A stretch of 23,707 nucleotides of DNA, taken from positions 1 through 23,707 of the forward strand of contig CACZNW010000028.1 of the NCBI GenBank assembly GCA_902782595.1, written 5' to 3'. Source of the stretch: an uncultured Methanobrevibacter sp. GTDB taxonomy: Archaea > Methanobacteriota > Methanobacteria > Methanobacteriales > Methanobacteriaceae. Of the stretch, positions 1 through 7,811 are shown one piece after another (position 1 is the stretch's first letter; each line of letters opens with the position of its first letter). A program made the position numbers and the translations under genes. The notes under the pieces were generated by a model. The model saw only the letters and a program-made list of their open reading frames with translations, had not been told where the DNA came from and ran no database searches.

Positions 1-848
1 GGTTTGAATCCAGTATCGTTTGTCAAATCACTAATATCTGCACAAAGATACATTACCTGATTTGGGTAATAATCAATTTTACCAAAACCAACTTCAAAAT
101 TAGGATTGATTATATCTCTGATTATTTCAATATATTCTTTTAATGGTTTGACATTACCTGAACCAATAGTATATACTTTACCATTTTTTCCTTTTGTTGA
201 AATGTCATAAAATGCCCGTGCACAATCATCGCAGTATAAATAATCCCAAAGTTGATCCCCTTTTGTTGTATTGAATTCTTCATCGTTTAAAATAGAATTA
301 ATACAACTCATAATCATGGAATTATTATCTCCCGGACCATAAACACTTAAAATACGGCCCCAACAGTGTTTTATTTCTAAATGCTCTGCAAGTAATCTAC
401 TTAATTTGCCTGCGGAATATTTAGCTATTCCATAACCGGTTACAGGATTAACTGGAGTATTGGGTGAAAGTTTTTCTTCAGTCAAGCCGTATTCTGCCTG
501 AGAACCTGCACCCACAAAAGTTTTACATCCACTTTTTTTAGCCAAATTAACGGCATCCAATGTGTATTCTATATTTTTAAGTTGTAAATGAGCATCATCT
601 CTTGTATTACCCATTGTTCCAACCCATCCAAAATGGAAAAACAATTCACATTCTGAAAAATCATTAAAAAGTGATTTTAAATCAGACAAATCACATTCAA
701 CAATTCTCACCTTATCATTTTTTGGAATATTATCAGTTTTTTTAGAATTTGGTCTCACAATAGCTATAATTTCATAATTTTTTTTTAAAAGAAGTTTTAT
801 TAAAGCTGAACCAATCATGCTGCTTGCACCAGTTACAATAGCTTTCAT
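1..848 (-). CDS. NAD(P)-dependent extended SDR (sugar-nucleotide epimerase/reductase), 3' end missing
   Basis: Last visible gene of the leftward operon. It is open for 282 codons from an ATG at 848 and runs off the window before any stop. A good Shine-Dalgarno (AAGGTGTGA) precedes the ATG, and the upstream ThDP gene ends only 9 bases earlier. The N-terminal Rossmann motif TGASSMIG lies at residues 6-13. The SDR catalytic set is visible: Ser116 in GAGSQAEYG and Tyr139-x3-Lys143 in YGIAK. A WDYLY stretch late in the visible part is typical of SDR sugar-nucleotide enzymes. Behind RfbF/G/H and a YerE-like enzyme, the best role is reduction of a CDP-3,6-dideoxy-4-ketohexose (abequose-synthase-like) or of the acyl branch added by the ThDP enzyme (YerF-like). 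The family is certain; the substrate is inferred from context. An epimerase role is also possible. Confidence 0.85.
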   Translation of the reverse strand, partial: MKAIVTGASSMIGSALIKLLLKKNYEIIAIVRPNSKKTDNIPKNDKVRIVECDLSDLKSLFNDFSECELFFHFGWVGTMGNTRDDAHLQLKNIEYTLDAVNLAKKSGCKTFVGAGSQAEYGLTEEKLSPNTPVNPVTGYGIAKYSAGKLSRLLAEHLEIKHCWGRILSVYGPGDNNSMIMSCINSILNDEEFNTTKGDQLWDYLYCDDCARAFYDISTKGKNGKVYTIGSGNVKPLKEYIEIIRDIINPNFEVGFGKIDYYPNQVMYLCADISDLTNDTGFK

Positions 849-857
849 ATTCACACC

Positions 858-2684
858 TTAAAATTTTTCCTTTTCCAAATCAATAATCATATTTTCTTCA
901 AGTTCTTTTCTATCTAAAAATGGTTTTAAATCTTCAAGAGGTGCTGAAACCATTGTACCGTCAGGTAATCTTTTTGATGCGGATTTTGGTTCAAAACCCT
1001 GTTCTGTATCAACCATAATTTCACACATCATAAAAGAATCTGCATTTAATGTTTTTTCAATAGCTGAATTTAATTCCTCAGTTGACTCACATCTAATGAA
1101 TGGTATCCCGTAAGCGGTTGCGATTTTGCCCATATCCGGGAAACTCACATCTCCACTGTCTCCGCCGATTCCAATAAATGGCTGTTCAAAAAAGGATCTT
1201 TGTGTAATTCTGATTGACTGATAACCGTTATTATTAATAACAAAGAGTTTAATTGGTAAATTGTGATGTACAATTGTTTGCAGTTCCTGAATATTCATTT
1301 GGATACTTCCATCACCACTAACACAGACTAAATCATCTTTATCAATTCCAAAACAGGCACCAATAGCTGCGGGCAAATCATAACCCATTGAAGCTACTCC
1401 GGAGTTAACAACAAGTCTCTGACCTTTTTTAAGTTTATAACCATGTATACAAGCACAGGCAGATCCATTAGCCACTACAATTTTTTGATTTTCTTCCATA
1501 TTATTGGAAAGTGAGTCTAAAAATGCATAAACATTAACTTTATCTTTCTGTTCATATTTTGATTTATCGCAAACCGGATATTTTTCTTTCCAGTTATTAC
1601 AAATTTTAACCCAATCTGAATAATCAAATGTATCGTCTGCATATTCATTATCAAGCACTTCATTAAATTTTGTTATAAATTCTTTAATGTCTGATTGTAT
1701 TGGCATATCAATATTCAATGTCGGTTTTTTTATCTCAGCAGGGTCAATTTCAACCATAATCTTATATGCTTCTCTTGCCCAGCTTTCATAAGCAAATGAA
1801 ACCTGACGGGTACTTAATCTGCAGCCCAATGATAAAATTAAATCACTATTCTGTGCCGCAAAATTGGCGGGTCTATCTCCAAATGAACCTCCACAACCGC
1901 AAGTTAATGGATTATCATATTCTATGGAATCTGTTGCATTCCATGCATTAACAACAGGAATTTGGAGTTTTTCAACTAATTTTAAGAATTCATCATGAAC
2001 GTTATTGGTTCTAATTGCTGAACCCGCATAGATTACCGGTCTTTCGGCAGTCTGAAGTTTTTTAATTACATCTTTAATAACATCTTCTGTAACCGGGGTT
2101 CCTAAATCAATTTCATCTTTTGCAGGGGTGAATTCAATCAAATCATCTGTGTCTATGATTGCACCCTGAATATCCAATGGAATATCAATCCAACAAGGTC
2201 CCGGACGACCGTTCATAGCATAATACAGTGCTTTTTGTAATGCATATTTAATTTTATTTGCATCTACAATCATTTCACAATATTTTGTCATTGAATCAAC
2301 AGTGCTGATAATGTCCCATTCCTGATCACCAATTTGGCGCAACGGCAAACCTGTACTTTGAACAGTCATTTCACGTTTAACCTGACCTGAAATAACAATC
2401 ATTGGAATTGAATCCAGGTATGCACCTAAAACTCCGGTTAACGCATTGGTTCCACCGGGTCCTGTTGTAACACACACTACTGGAAGTTTATTGCTCATTC
2501 TATAATATCCTTCAGCAGCTATTGCACATGCTTGCTCATGATGGTTGTATATACAATTTAAATCTTTATTATGTCCGAAACCATCATTTAGATGCATGGC
2601 CCCTCCGCCAACAACACTAAATAATGTATCAATATTATTTTCAACTAAAAATTGTGCTATAAAATCTGCAACTCTAATTTTCAT
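858..2684 (-). CDS. ThDP-dependent acetolactate synthase-like enzyme, probably YerE-like acyl transfer to a CDP-sugar
   Basis: 608 residues from an ATG at 2684. Full three-domain ThDP fold of the acetohydroxyacid synthase family: N-terminal PYR domain with the cofactor-activating glutamate (Glu50 in NHHEQA) and the TTGPGGTN segment, a central domain, and a C-terminal PP domain with the metal/diphosphate motif GDGS (Asp458) ending in NNNGYQS. Family members decarboxylate pyruvate or another 2-keto acid and add the acyl anion to a carbonyl. True acetolactate synthase large subunits normally sit with ilvN/ilvC, which are absent here. The gene instead follows RfbF/G/H. This is the arrangement of Yersinia YerE, which adds a two-carbon unit from pyruvate to C4 of CDP-3,6-dideoxy-4-ketoglucose. 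Enzyme class is seen in sequence; donor and acceptor are inferred. It lies 18 bases after the kinase gene, with only a weak Shine-Dalgarno (GTGGGAAT). Confidence 0.88.
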   Translation of the reverse strand: MKIRVADFIAQFLVENNIDTLFSVVGGGAMHLNDGFGHNKDLNCIYNHHEQACAIAAEGYYRMSNKLPVVCVTTGPGGTNALTGVLGAYLDSIPMIVISGQVKREMTVQSTGLPLRQIGDQEWDIISTVDSMTKYCEMIVDANKIKYALQKALYYAMNGRPGPCWIDIPLDIQGAIIDTDDLIEFTPAKDEIDLGTPVTEDVIKDVIKKLQTAERPVIYAGSAIRTNNVHDEFLKLVEKLQIPVVNAWNATDSIEYDNPLTCGCGGSFGDRPANFAAQNSDLILSLGCRLSTRQVSFAYESWAREAYKIMVEIDPAEIKKPTLNIDMPIQSDIKEFITKFNEVLDNEYADDTFDYSDWVKICNNWKEKYPVCDKSKYEQKDKVNVYAFLDSLSNNMEENQKIVVANGSACACIHGYKLKKGQRLVVNSGVASMGYDLPAAIGACFGIDKDDLVCVSGDGSIQMNIQELQTIVHHNLPIKLFVINNNGYQSIRITQRSFFEQPFIGIGGDSGDVSFPDMGKIATAYGIPFIRCESTEELNSAIEKTLNADSFMMCEIMVDTEQGFEPKSASKRLPDGTMVSAPLEDLKPFLDRKELEENMIIDLEKEKF

Positions 2685-2702
2685 ATTCCCACATCATAAT
2701 TT

Positions 2703-3725
2703 TTATCTCTGAACTCTACCACTGGCATTGCCTGAAGCTAAATTTTTTACTTCATCAATGGAACTTAAATTAAAATCTCCTTCAATAGAATGTTTCAAAC
2801 AGCTTGCAGCTGTTGCAAATTCTAAAGATTCTTCATCTGATAAATTATTTAGGAATCCATATATTAAACCAGCAACAAAACTGTCTCCACCACCAACACG
2901 GTCAACAATATGAACATTATATTCTTTTGCCTGGTAAAATTCATTTCCGTCATATAACAATGCAGTCCATTTATTGTCACTTGCTGAAATTGAAGTTCTT
3001 AATGTACAGGCTATTTTAGATAGATTAAATTTATTTAAAAGTTCATTTGCAACAACTTTATATGAATCATAGTCTAATTTTCCTTTGTCTACATCAGTAT
3101 TTTCAGCTTTAATTCCGAATACTTTCTCAATATCCTCTTCATTTGCAATGCAAATGTCAACGAAAGGCATGATTTGTGACATTACTTTTTGAGCTTTATC
3201 CTGTGACCATAATTTTGCCCTATAATTTAAATCGCAACTAATAGGGATATTCAGTTCTTTTGCTTTTTTACAAGCTATTAAACATATTTCTGCAAGGTTA
3301 TCGCTTAAAGCAGGTGTTATCCCTGAAAAATGGAACCATTCTGTATTTTCAAATATTTCATCCCAATCAAAATCATCTATTTTACTTTGAGATATTGCTG
3401 AATTAAATCGGTCATAAATGACTTTGGATGGTCTTTGACTGGCTCCTTTTTCCAAATAATAAATTCCTAATCTTTCACCATCTTTAATGATATTTGAAGT
3501 ATCTACACCAAATTGTCTAAGTTTATTAAATGCAGATTGTCCTATTTCATTATCTGGTAATTTTGTTACAAATGCAGAATCCATTCCAAAATTAGCCAAT
3601 GAAACGGCAACATTAGCTTCACTTCCACCATAATGCACATTAAATTTATCTGCCTGAACAAATCTATTAAAACCTTCTGGTGAAAGTCTTAACATTATCT
3701 CTCCAAATAATACTACTTTGGACAA
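2703..3725 (-). CDS. PfkB-family sugar kinase, 2-keto-3-deoxygluconate kinase-like
   Basis: 340 residues from a TTG start at 3725 with Shine-Dalgarno AGAGGTG five bases upstream; no better ATG lies near. The N-terminus (VVLFGEIMLRLSP) and the GGSEANVAVSLA segment are the ribokinase/PfkB signature 1 and are closest in style to KDG kinases. The C-terminal PfkB signature reads DRVGGGDSF with catalytic base Asp281 and the anion-hole glycines just before it, so the enzyme looks active. It would phosphorylate a keto-deoxy sugar acid or another sugar with ATP. It sits between an HpcH-type aldolase and the ThDP enzyme inside a nucleotide-sugar operon. That suggests it conditions a keto-acid building block rather than serving catabolism. 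Substrate not determinable from sequence; fructokinase or ribokinase specificity cannot be excluded. Confidence 0.85.
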   Translation of the reverse strand: MSKVVLFGEIMLRLSPEGFNRFVQADKFNVHYGGSEANVAVSLANFGMDSAFVTKLPDNEIGQSAFNKLRQFGVDTSNIIKDGERLGIYYLEKGASQRPSKVIYDRFNSAISQSKIDDFDWDEIFENTEWFHFSGITPALSDNLAEICLIACKKAKELNIPISCDLNYRAKLWSQDKAQKVMSQIMPFVDICIANEEDIEKVFGIKAENTDVDKGKLDYDSYKVVANELLNKFNLSKIACTLRTSISASDNKWTALLYDGNEFYQAKEYNVHIVDRVGGGDSFVAGLIYGFLNNLSDEESLEFATAASCLKHSIEGDFNLSSIDEVKNLASGNASGRVQR

Positions 3726-3735
3726 TTAAACACCT

Positions 3736-4515
3736 CTAATCTAGATTTACTCTTTTCTTTAAATCTAAAAATCTTGCTTTATCTTCATCTACAACAGATT
3801 GGTAATAATCTACTTTATTTTTTAGATATAAATATTCAAAATCAATAGCTTTTTTAACAGCAACCGGGTAATTGTCATGCATTTTATTAATATCAAATAC
3901 GATTTTCCTGGTTTCAAGTCTGTCGGTTATGTCACTTAATTCATTGAAAAACTCATAACTGTCAACTGAAATACTTCCTCCAAATGCGGAATTAAACCCG
4001 TAATCTTTTGATTTTATTAGTATGTCTTTGCAGTATTCCAACATTTCGGGTCCGTTAACTTCACTTTTAGGAATTCCACATGAACTTGAAAAATCACTTC
4101 TTCCGATTACTACGGTATCTAAAAAGTCCTGGTTTTCTGTAAAAATACTATCAATATTGTTATAGGCTGTGATTGTTTCAAGGTTAATTATTCTGTCAAT
4201 TATGCCATCATTTTGGCTGGGGAATACTTTTAAAAATGCATTTTTAAATTTTGATGCTGCGAACGGGGTTTCGATCATAGGTGCCATAATTCCATCGGCA
4301 CTTAATATTTTACAATCATCCATGTCTCTGATTGCTTCACAACCTCCAATTTTAATATACATTTTAAGTCCTGATTTAGAAATAATGTCTCTTAGTTTAG
4401 TAAGTTCATTTTTCCTAGACCCTTCAGTTTCAAATTCTGCTTTGACAGCAATTACTCCATAATCGCTTTTTAACTCTTTTAATAATTCTACCATTTTTTC
4501 TTCAGTAACATTCAT
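3736..4515 (-). CDS. HpcH/HpaI-family aldolase/citrate lyase-like protein
   Basis: 259 residues from an ATG at 4515. An in-frame TTG at 4530 would add five residues and overlap the rfbH end, but it has no ribosome binding site, whereas GTGAT precedes the ATG. The TIM-barrel aldolase pattern is visible: ETEGSR near 29-34, KIGGCEA at 55-61, MIETPF with candidate metal ligand Glu82, a second acidic strand at NLET (Glu113), and GRSDFSSSCG at 138-147, matching the family GxxDLSxSxG metal/loop motif. Such enzymes are divalent-metal class II aldolases joining or splitting pyruvate (or oxaloacetate/acetyl-CoA) and an aldehyde. The gene almost abuts rfbH (7-base gap). Paired with the downstream PfkB kinase it resembles a KDG/KDPG-type module placed inside a CDP-sugar operon. 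The exact reaction is unknown. Confidence 0.78.
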   Translation of the reverse strand: MNVTEEKMVELLKELKSDYGVIAVKAEFETEGSRKNELTKLRDIISKSGLKMYIKIGGCEAIRDMDDCKILSADGIMAPMIETPFAASKFKNAFLKVFPSQNDGIIDRIINLETITAYNNIDSIFTENQDFLDTVVIGRSDFSSSCGIPKSEVNGPEMLEYCKDILIKSKDYGFNSAFGGSISVDSYEFFNELSDITDRLETRKIVFDINKMHDNYPVAVKKAIDFEYLYLKNKVDYYQSVVDEDKARFLDLKKRVNLD

Positions 4516-4522
4516 AGTATCA

Positions 4523-5860
4523 CTAGTCAAAATAACTTTTTATGCATTCAATCATATAATCGAGTTTTTCATCAGTCATACCCGGATAAACGCCAATCCA
4601 AAAAGTGTTATTCATTATCTTGTCTGTATTTTCCAAATTGCCAATAACTCTATATTTGGATTCGTCCCCTCTTATTTCATCAAAGCAGGGTTGTTTTAAA
4701 ATATTTCCAGCGAATAACATTCTTGTTTGAACACCTTTGTCTTCTAGGTATTGTACTAAATCGTTTTTGTCTCCATTTTTAACAGTAATCATAAATCCAA
4801 ACCAGCTTGGGTCTGAATTTTTGGCAGGTTCTGGTAAAATTAATTTATCTTCAAGTGAAGATAATCCTTCTTTTAATCTGTTGAAATTGTATTTCCTTCT
4901 TTCAACAAAGCTTGGAAATTTTTCTAGTTGTGCACAACCAATTGCCGCCTGCAAATCAGTCGCTTTTAAATTATATCCGAAATGGGAATAAACATATTTA
5001 TGATCATAACCAATTGGCAGTTCTCCATATTTTTGTGTGAATCTATTGCCACAAAGATTGTCCTGACCGGATGAACACTGACAATCCCTTCCCCAATCTC
5101 TAAATGACTTAATAATTTTATTCAGTAAGGAATTATTGGTGTAGACTGCTCCACCTTCTCCCATGGTCATATGGTGAGGAGGATAGAAACTACTGGTTCC
5201 GATATCTCCTATTGTTCCGGTTAACTTATCTTCTCCGTTGATATTATATGTTGAACCCAATGCATCACAATTATCTTCTATTAACCATAAATTGTTTTCT
5301 TTACAGAATTTTGAAATGAATTCCAGGTCAAATGGATTTCCCAAAGTGTGTGCAATCATTACGGCTTTTGTTTTATCGGATAATGCATCTTCAAGTTGTC
5401 TAACATCAATATTGTATTGTGGAATTGTCAAATCTACAAAAACAGGCACTGCTCCGTACTGTAATATTGGTGCAACAGTTGTCGGAAACCCTGCTGCAAC
5501 AGTTATTATTTCATCTCCTCTTTTGACCTGTCTATCTCCTAAAAGTGGAGAAGTTAATGCCATGAATGCTAATAAATTAGCAGAAGAACCAGAATTCACC
5601 AATGAACAATATTTGACGCCCAGATATTTTGAGAATTCTTTTTCAAATTTATCTGCATATCTGCCTGCAGTTAACCAAAATTCAAGAGAACTGTCAATTA
5701 AGTTAACAAATTCGTTTTCATCATATACGCGAGATGCATATGGAATTCTCTCTCCTTTTTTGTATTCTTTATCCACGTTATGAAAGGTATTTGCATATTC
5801 TTTTACCAAACCCAATATCTCTTCTCTTGCTTCTTGTTCTGTTTTATTTTCAAAAATAAT
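4523..5860 (-). CDS. rfbH: CDP-4-keto-6-deoxy-D-glucose 3-dehydrase (E1, PLP and [2Fe-2S])
   Basis: Removes the C3 hydroxyl of CDP-4-keto-6-deoxyglucose. It has the aspartate-aminotransferase fold but the PLP lysine is replaced by histidine: the motif reads YPPHHMTMGEGG, with the first His at the lysine position (residue 229 from this start). The iron-sulfur cysteines are present: C198 in EDNCD, then C260, C262 and C270, giving the characteristic C-x1-C-x7-C tail. Start choice: a TTG at 5815 gives 430 residues, but the frame stays open upstream and encodes an N-terminal helix (REEILGLVKEYAN) like that of bacterial RfbH. The Shine-Dalgarno AGGTGG is placed for an ATT at 5860 (or 5857), so a non-AUG start is proposed, giving 445 residues. 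It begins 8 bases after the rfbG stop. Its usual electron donor (RfbI/AscD reductase) is not in the window. Confidence 0.92.
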   Translation of the reverse strand: MIFENKTEQEAREEILGLVKEYANTFHNVDKEYKKGERIPYASRVYDENEFVNLIDSSLEFWLTAGRYADKFEKEFSKYLGVKYCSLVNSGSSANLLAFMALTSPLLGDRQVKRGDEIITVAAGFPTTVAPILQYGAVPVFVDLTIPQYNIDVRQLEDALSDKTKAVMIAHTLGNPFDLEFISKFCKENNLWLIEDNCDALGSTYNINGEDKLTGTIGDIGTSSFYPPHHMTMGEGGAVYTNNSLLNKIIKSFRDWGRDCQCSSGQDNLCGNRFTQKYGELPIGYDHKYVYSHFGYNLKATDLQAAIGCAQLEKFPSFVERRKYNFNRLKEGLSSLEDKLILPEPAKNSDPSWFGFMITVKNGDKNDLVQYLEDKGVQTRMLFAGNILKQPCFDEIRGDESKYRVIGNLENTDKIMNNTFWIGVYPGMTDEKLDYMIECIKSYFD

Positions 5861-5868
5861 AATTCCAC

Positions 5869-6933
5869 CTATAATTGTTTATAAAAAAATTCATTAATTT
5901 GATTATTAACACATTTAACAATGTCTCCATTATTTAAATAAATATTAATCCATTCAACAGTTTTTTCAATGGCTTTTTCTATATTCCATGTTGGTTGCCA
6001 GCCAAATGTTTGCTTGATTTTACTATTGTCTAATTTTAAGAAATTAGCCTCATGAGGACCGCCGTCTGATTTATTAATCCATTTAATTTTATCAGGACTT
6101 TTTTCATTGAAATATTTGCAAAATAAACCAACTAATTTTGAGGTTTCAACGCAATCTTCATCATTTGGTCCAATATTATAGTAACCTGCATACTGTTTAT
6201 TATTATATTGTTCTTTAACAATTCTTAAATACATATTCAATGGTTCTAAAACATGTTGGTAAGGTCTTATTGAATAAGGATTTCTAATAATGATGTCTTC
6301 ATGATTTTCACATGCTCTAAAACAATCCGGAATAATTCTATCTTTTGCAAAATCTCCTCCGCCAATTACATTTCCTGCTCTTGCAGTAGATGTTGGGATT
6401 TCAAGTTCTTTAAAAAACGAATTAATATATGAATGTGTAACTAATTCTGAACATGATTTGCTGTTGGAATAAGGATCAAAACCATCTAACTTTTCATCTT
6501 CACTATATCCTTCTTGTTTTTCCATATTTTCATATACTTTATCTGTAGTAACATTTAAAAAAGATTTAACAGAACTTGATTGTCTAACACATTCGCAAAT
6601 GTTAACAGTACCCATAACATTAGTATCATAGGTATATACTGGGTTTTCGTAACTTTCCCTAACTAATGGTTGAGCAGCCATATGAATGACAATATCGGGT
6701 TTAAATTCATCGAAAATTTCCATTAATCTATTTAAATCACGCACATCACCGATTGTTGAAAACATTTTTGAATTTAAATTTAGTAAATTAAATAAATTAG
6801 GTTCAGTTGGAGGATTCAATGAATAACCTGCCACTTCCACATTCCAATTAATTAGAATTTGCGACAACCAAGAGCCCTTAAATCCTGTATGTCCAGTTAT
6901 TAGAACTTTTTTATCTTTATAGAAATCTTTCAA
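5869..6933 (-). CDS. rfbG: CDP-D-glucose 4,6-dehydratase
   Basis: 354 residues, the usual family length, from a TTG start at 6933 preceded by GGTGAT at five-base spacing. Converts CDP-glucose to CDP-4-keto-6-deoxyglucose using bound NAD+. The Rossmann motif TGHTGFKG at 13-20 is the form typical of CDP-glucose dehydratases. The active site is complete: Thr130-Asp131-Lys132 (TTDKVYE) and Tyr155-x3-Lys159 (YSNSK). The HMAAQPLVRESY segment at 84-95 is also characteristic. It lies 18 bases after rfbF and just before rfbH, the same order as in Salmonella and Yersinia O-antigen loci. Together the three genes make CDP-3,6-dideoxy-4-ketohexose from glucose-1-phosphate. Identification is strong. Confidence 0.95.
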   Translation of the reverse strand: MKDFYKDKKVLITGHTGFKGSWLSQILINWNVEVAGYSLNPPTEPNLFNLLNLNSKMFSTIGDVRDLNRLMEIFDEFKPDIVIHMAAQPLVRESYENPVYTYDTNVMGTVNICECVRQSSSVKSFLNVTTDKVYENMEKQEGYSEDEKLDGFDPYSNSKSCSELVTHSYINSFFKELEIPTSTARAGNVIGGGDFAKDRIIPDCFRACENHEDIIIRNPYSIRPYQHVLEPLNMYLRIVKEQYNNKQYAGYYNIGPNDEDCVETSKLVGLFCKYFNEKSPDKIKWINKSDGGPHEANFLKLDNSKIKQTFGWQPTWNIEKAIEKTVEWINIYLNNGDIVKCVNNQINEFFYKQL

Positions 6934-6951
6934 AATTAATCACCATAAACC

Positions 6952-7728
6952 CTATTTCCAAATGTACCATGGAGCATTGTCTTCGTCCCATAATTTTTCT
7001 AATAAATCGTGGTCCCTTTTCGTATCCATGCATTGCCAGTAACCATGATGTTTATAAGCCATCAACTCTCCGTCTTTTGCAAGATTTTCAAGAGGATCTC
7101 TTTCAAAAATGGTTTCATCACCTTCGATATAATTTAGAACTTCAGGTTCCATTACCATAAATCCTCCATTAATCCATCCTCCATCTTCTTTTGTTTTTTC
7201 AGCAAAAGTAGATATTTTTTGACTGTCGTCAATGTCTAAAACACCAAATCTGCCAGCTAAATTGATTGCAGAAATAGTTGCTAATTTGCCATGAGATTTA
7301 TGGAATTCTAATAATTCTTTTAAATTAATATTGGAAACTCCATCTCCATATGTTAACATAAAAGGTTCATCTTTAGGTAAATAGTCACTTATTCTTTTAA
7401 TTCTACCCCCAGTCAAAGTATTCAAACCGGTATCTACTAAAGTAACCTTCCATGGTTCAGAATAGTTATTATGAACTTCCATATTATTATTTGATAAATC
7501 AAAAGTCACATCAGATGTGTGCAAATAATAATCCGCAAAAAATTCCTTTATCATATGGGATTTATAACCTAAACAAATAATAAATTCATTAAATCCATAA
7601 TGGGAATATATTTTCATTATATGCCATAAAATAGGTTTTTCACCAATTTCAATCATTGGTTTTGGTCTTAAATGGGATTCCTCAGAAATTCTTGTTCCAA
7701 ATCCTCCAGCCAATATTACAACTTCAAT
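6952..7728 (-). CDS. rfbF: Glucose-1-phosphate cytidylyltransferase
   Basis: Joins CTP and glucose-1-phosphate into CDP-glucose, the entry step of the 3,6-dideoxyhexose route. The signature loop LAGGFGTR, the RPKPMIEIG lysine segment, WHIMKIYSHYG and the YGDGVSN metal-binding segment are all present. Start choice matters: the first standard start codon in frame is a TTG at 7713, which would begin inside the beta strand (VVILAGG) that forms the nucleotide site. Reading upstream in frame gives EVVI, and a strong AGGAGTG Shine-Dalgarno (7734-7740) is correctly spaced from an ATT at 7728. From there the protein is 258 residues, the usual family length, so initiation at ATT is proposed. First gene of the leftward operon; a TATA box lies 50-60 bases upstream. 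Confidence 0.93.
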   Translation of the reverse strand: MEVVILAGGFGTRISEESHLRPKPMIEIGEKPILWHIMKIYSHYGFNEFIICLGYKSHMIKEFFADYYLHTSDVTFDLSNNNMEVHNNYSEPWKVTLVDTGLNTLTGGRIKRISDYLPKDEPFMLTYGDGVSNINLKELLEFHKSHGKLATISAINLAGRFGVLDIDDSQKISTFAEKTKEDGGWINGGFMVMEPEVLNYIEGDETIFERDPLENLAKDGELMAYKHHGYWQCMDTKRDHDLLEKLWDEDNAPWYIWK

Positions 7729-7778
7729 TGTTTCACTCCTTTAATGTTTATTTGAATAAATTAATTTAATAATGTATT

Positions 7779-7790
7779 TGTTATATATAG
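7779..7790 (-). promoter_or_regulatory. Probable TATA box for the CDP-dideoxyhexose operon
   Basis: On the minus strand the 83-base gap between the glycosyltransferase stop and the rfbF start contains ACTATATATAAC, a near-ideal archaeal TATA box. The expected transcription start, about 25 bases downstream, falls near 7755 and leaves a leader of roughly 27 bases that carries the AGGAGTG ribosome site. Position and sequence fit; transcription is inferred. Confidence 0.55.
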
Positions 7791-7811
7791 TTTATAATTT
7801 AATCTACTTTT

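Noticed and set aside
858..2684. Housekeeping acetolactate synthase (ilvB)
   Set aside because: Same fold, but no ilvN, ilvC or other branched-chain genes nearby and it sits in a CDP-sugar operon; kept as acetolactate synthase-like only.
5238..5783. 181-codon plus-strand open frame
   Set aside because: Lies wholly antisense to rfbH, whose motifs are unmistakable; no ribosome site and no recognisable domain.
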